Shown here: positions 4,122 through 5,677 of the stretch, piece by piece
Numbering within the stretch: the first letter of the stretch is position 1
Layout: every line of letters begins with the position of its first letter
Assembly (NCBI GenBank): GCA_026986455.1
Contig: JALSON010000016.1
Span: 1 to 5,677 of the forward strand
Length of the DNA: 5,677 nt
Direction: 5' to 3'
Origin: Thermococcaceae archaeon
GTDB lineage: Archaea > Methanobacteriota_B > Thermococci > Thermococcales > Thermococcaceae
Made by a program: the position numbers and the translations under genes
The notes under the pieces: generated by a model
Databases searched by the model: none
What the model saw: the letters and a program-made list of their open reading frames with translations, nothing else
Told to the model about the DNA's origin: nothing

Positions 4122-4472
4122 ATGCAGAATATTCCACCGCAGGTTCAGGCCATGTTGGGACAGCTTGAAAGCTACCAGCAGCAGCTTCAGCTCGTCATAC
4201 AGCAGAAGCAAAAAGTCCAGCTGGAGCTCAGCGACGCAAAAAAGGCCCTGGAAGAGATTGAGGGAATAGAGGCCGGGACTCCCGTTTATAAGACAGTGGG
4301 GACGCTCATAGTCAAAACCGAGAAGGATAAAGCTGTTGAGGAACTCAGGGAAAAGGTCGAAACGCTTGAGATCCGGTTAAACGCCCTTGAGAGGCAGGAG
4401 AAGAAGCTCAACGAGAAGCTCAAAGAGCTAACCCAGAGGATACAGGCCGCACTGAGGCCCACCGCTGGCTGA
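4122..4472 (+). CDS. pfdB: Prefoldin subunit beta
   Basis: This 116-residue protein is the beta subunit of prefoldin (GimC), the jellyfish-shaped alpha2-beta4 cytosolic chaperone that holds unfolded proteins and passes them to the group II chaperonin. The layout is typical: an N-terminal coiled coil (about 5-48; MLGQLESYQQQLQLVIQQKQ), a central beta hairpin (AGTPVYKTVGTLIVK, 51-65) that forms the hexamer barrel, and a C-terminal coiled coil (about 68-112) rich in E, K, L and R. The start MQNIPPQVQAM is that of the known Pyrococcus protein and has the best-spaced ribosome-binding site. The alpha subunit gene is not in the window. The next gene follows after 27 nt. Confidence 0.95.
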   Translation: MQNIPPQVQAMLGQLESYQQQLQLVIQQKQKVQLELSDAKKALEEIEGIEAGTPVYKTVGTLIVKTEKDKAVEELREKVETLEIRLNALERQEKKLNEKLKELTQRIQAALRPTAG

Positions 4473-4488
4473 TCTTTCTTATTTATTT

Positions 4489-4495
4489 GAGGGAT
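4489..4495 (+). promoter_or_regulatory. Ribosome-binding site fixing the DUF3194 gene start
   Basis: GAGGGAT ends 4 nt before ATG 4500. The in-frame ATG 4494 overlaps the site, so the shorter start is preferred. Confidence 0.65.
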
Positions 4496-4499
4496 GGAC

Positions 4500-4805
4500 A
4501 TGAAAACAGGGGTCATACACATAGGTCTTCCGGAGATGAGCGAGGAGGAGCTTGCGGCCATCGGAGAGCTGGCACAGGAGACAGCTATAAACCATGTTTT
4601 TGCCCACCTTACAAAGAGCGAGGTGAAGGACATCGAGGCTGTCGTGAGGGTAACCCGGGATGAAACCCTCAATCTGGAGCTTGAGCTCCACATCGAGGTT
4701 CCGATTTTCGTTAAAGTGGACGTTGACGCCCTCGTGGAGGAGGCCCTTGAGAAGGCCTACAGAAAGGTCGAGGAAAGGCTCAGGGAGATCGCGGGTAAGG
4801 GTTAA
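4500..4805 (+). CDS. DUF3194 family protein, function unknown
   Basis: This 101-residue acidic protein matches my memory of the small archaeal DUF3194 family, which is regularly found directly after prefoldin beta in Thermococcales. It begins MKTGVIHIGLPEMSEEEL, with a helical N-terminal half (about 12-40). Two strands follow (VKDIEAVVRVTR, 42-53; LNLELELHIEVPIFVKVD, 57-74), and it ends in a charged helix (DALVEEALEKAYRKVEERL, 76-94). It has no cysteine, no obvious catalytic motif, and no signal or membrane segment. The conserved neighbourhood suggests a role tied to prefoldin or ribosome assembly, but this is inference. The stop codon overlaps the ATG of an 11-codon frame that leads into the next gene. 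Confidence 0.8.
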   Translation: MKTGVIHIGLPEMSEEELAAIGELAQETAINHVFAHLTKSEVKDIEAVVRVTRDETLNLELELHIEVPIFVKVDVDALVEEALEKAYRKVEERLREIAGKG

Positions 4806-4840
4806 TGGTTAGATCCAGCTTCACGCCGGTGGGATTATGA
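4805..4840 (+). other. 11-codon frame linking two genes (possible translational relay)
   Basis: The DUF3194 stop (TAA, 4803-4805) overlaps an ATG at 4805, which opens the frame MVRSSFTPVGL. Its TGA at 4838-4840 overlaps the ATG (4837-4839) of the 72-residue gene. Ribosomes could pass through by stop-start at both junctions. Chance is a real alternative, since the downstream gene has its own GGTG site at 4828-4831. Not claimed as a gene. Confidence 0.25.
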
Positions 4841-5055
4841 GACAGAGGGAAATTGCAGGGACCTTTGCCAAGGATATTCAAAAGCTGCCGGGAAACAGCG
4901 TTGTTGAGGTGATACCCTCTGGTTCCGTGGCAAAGGGGGAAGAGAGCAACGTTGGTATTCCTGTATCGGCGAGAAACAGCCAGAAGAGGCTCACCTACGA
5001 CGATGCCGAACGCTTTATCGAGCGCATGGAAAAAGCCCTGGAGGAGCTGGAATGA
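4837..5055 (+). CDS. Small conserved-position protein of unknown function (72 residues)
   Basis: I do not recognise this family. The protein starts MRQREIAGTFAKDIQ, has a likely strand (SVVEVIPSG, 21-29), then a glycine/serine segment GSVAKGEESNVGIPVSARN (29-47), and ends in a charged helix (TYDDAERFIERMEKALEELE, 53-72). It has no cysteine, signal or membrane segment. The segment at 29-41 loosely recalls the GS-x-x-x-G-E-x-x-S-D-V-D motif of minimal nucleotidyltransferases, but both metal-binding aspartates would be missing (N38, G40), so any relation would be to a degenerate form. The frame is probably real: it has a GGTG(GGAT) site before the ATG, codon use like the neighbours, and an ATGA overlap with the DHH gene, which suggests the two products are made together. 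Confidence 0.65.
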   Translation: MRQREIAGTFAKDIQKLPGNSVVEVIPSGSVAKGEESNVGIPVSARNSQKRLTYDDAERFIERMEKALEELE

Positions 5056-5677
5056 GGGGAAAGCTTAAGCTCAGGCGCTTCCTTGATGGCTCAAAGGGTA
5101 GGTCATTTCTTCTCCTCTGTCATCACAATGCTGATCCCGATTCACTGGGCAGTGCAATAGCATTTTCCCGCTATCTCACCTCAAGGGGGATTAAAAACCG
5201 CATAGGGGTTTCTCAGAGCATCTCATCCTATACAAAAAGGCTCCTTCAATTTGCGGAGGTTGAGATAAATCCCGATGTCCGGGAGGATGTGGTGGTAATC
5301 TTTGACACGTCATCAATAGAGCAGCTTGAACCCATTGAGATCCCGCACGGGAAGTTCGTAATCGTTATTGACCATCATGCCGAGAAGAAGAAACCCATCA
5401 GGGCTAATATAACCATCATTGACTCCTCAAGAACCTCAACGGCAGAGATTGTCTGGGAGCTTTTTAAATACCTCGGGTTCTACGATGAGACTGCCGCAAA
5501 GGCTCTGCTGGCAGGGATAGTGACGGATACCGCGAACTTCCGCTTTGCCAATTCCATGACATTTAAAGCGGTCGGTGAGATTCTTGAGAGATTCGACATT
5601 CAGATGGGGGAGATATACGGCCTTGTGAGTCCCGTCAGCGATGAAAACATAGACAGCGCCAGGAGAATGGCGGTGCT
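5052..5677 (+). CDS. DHH-family phosphoesterase (partial, C-terminus beyond right edge)
   Basis: The first 208 residues of a DHH phosphoesterase (RecJ/NrnA-like superfamily) are visible. These are manganese-dependent enzymes that hydrolyse phosphodiesters in short RNAs, single-stranded DNA or nucleotide second messengers. Motif I is HNADPDSLGSA (H25, D28, D30), motif II is VVVIFDTSS (D85), motif III is IDHHAE (D107, H108, H109) and motif IV is AGIVTDTANFRF (D159), so all expected metal ligands are present. The linker and C-terminal DHHA1 substrate-binding domain would lie past the edge, so the exact substrate cannot be told: oligoribonuclease, pAp phosphatase or exonuclease are all possible. 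The start ATG overlaps the stop of the 72-residue gene (ATGA), and GGAGCTGGA upstream could be the ribosome-binding site. Confidence 0.92.
   Translation, partial: MRGKLKLRRFLDGSKGRSFLLLCHHNADPDSLGSAIAFSRYLTSRGIKNRIGVSQSISSYTKRLLQFAEVEINPDVREDVVVIFDTSSIEQLEPIEIPHGKFVIVIDHHAEKKKPIRANITIIDSSRTSTAEIVWELFKYLGFYDETAAKALLAGIVTDTANFRFANSMTFKAVGEILERFDIQMGEIYGLVSPVSDENIDSARRMAV

Noticed and set aside
4476..4490. TATA-like CTTATTTATTT before the DUF3194 gene
   Set aside because: Transcription start would fall after the start codon, so it cannot serve as this gene's promoter.
4286..4693. 135-codon minus-strand ORF opposite pfdB and the DUF3194 gene
   Set aside because: Serine-rich composition typical of the antisense of coiled-coil coding sequence; both plus-strand genes are secure.

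Overview
The window looks like chromosomal DNA of a hyperthermophilic euryarchaeon of the order Thermococcales (Thermococcus/Pyrococcus group). The grounds are: ribosomal protein L37Ae, the RNA polymerase subunit P, an archaeal Brix protein, KEOPS Pcc1, prefoldin beta and a protein-only RNase P homologue; strong GGTGAT/GAGGTGAT ribosome-binding sites about 4 nt before starts; archaeal TATA boxes; and tRNA genes that encode their own CCA. Species cannot be fixed from the sequence alone.

Region 1 (1-923). A minus-strand gene, cut by the left edge, encodes a protein that resembles the L-fucose/L-arabinose isomerase-like family. It diverges from the next gene across only 52 nt, and the two promoters appear to cross within that gap.

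Region 2 (923-1754). A HARP-type protein-only RNase P homologue (also called RNA ligase partner protein) is followed by tRNA-Thr(GGT) and tRNA-Pro(TGG). The two tRNAs are 23 nt apart and probably share one promoter.

Region 3 (1755-2500). About 750 nt with no convincing gene, full of related inverted repeats built on AAACTTT/AAAGTTT. It holds three perfect 10-11 bp hairpins, an 11-bp inverted repeat that brackets two of them, and a longer imperfect inverted repeat. Two ORFs on opposite strands here are probably by-products of the repeats.

Region 4 (2501-5677). A plus-strand cluster: rpl37ae, rpoP, Brix protein, pcc1, then pfdB, a DUF3194 protein, a 72-residue unknown protein and a DHH phosphoesterase cut by the right edge. 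Genes are tightly packed (8-nt overlap Brix/pcc1, ATGA overlap unknown/DHH), with promoter-like elements before rpl37ae, Brix and pfdB. The gene order matches the distal part of the euryarchaeal exosome/ribosome superoperon; no exosome subunit is present, and the repeat spacer and tRNAs lie upstream instead. The common theme is transcription, ribosome assembly, tRNA modification/processing and protein folding.

I found no CRISPR array, transposase, defence system or phage gene. The least explained parts are the repeat spacer and the 72-residue protein.
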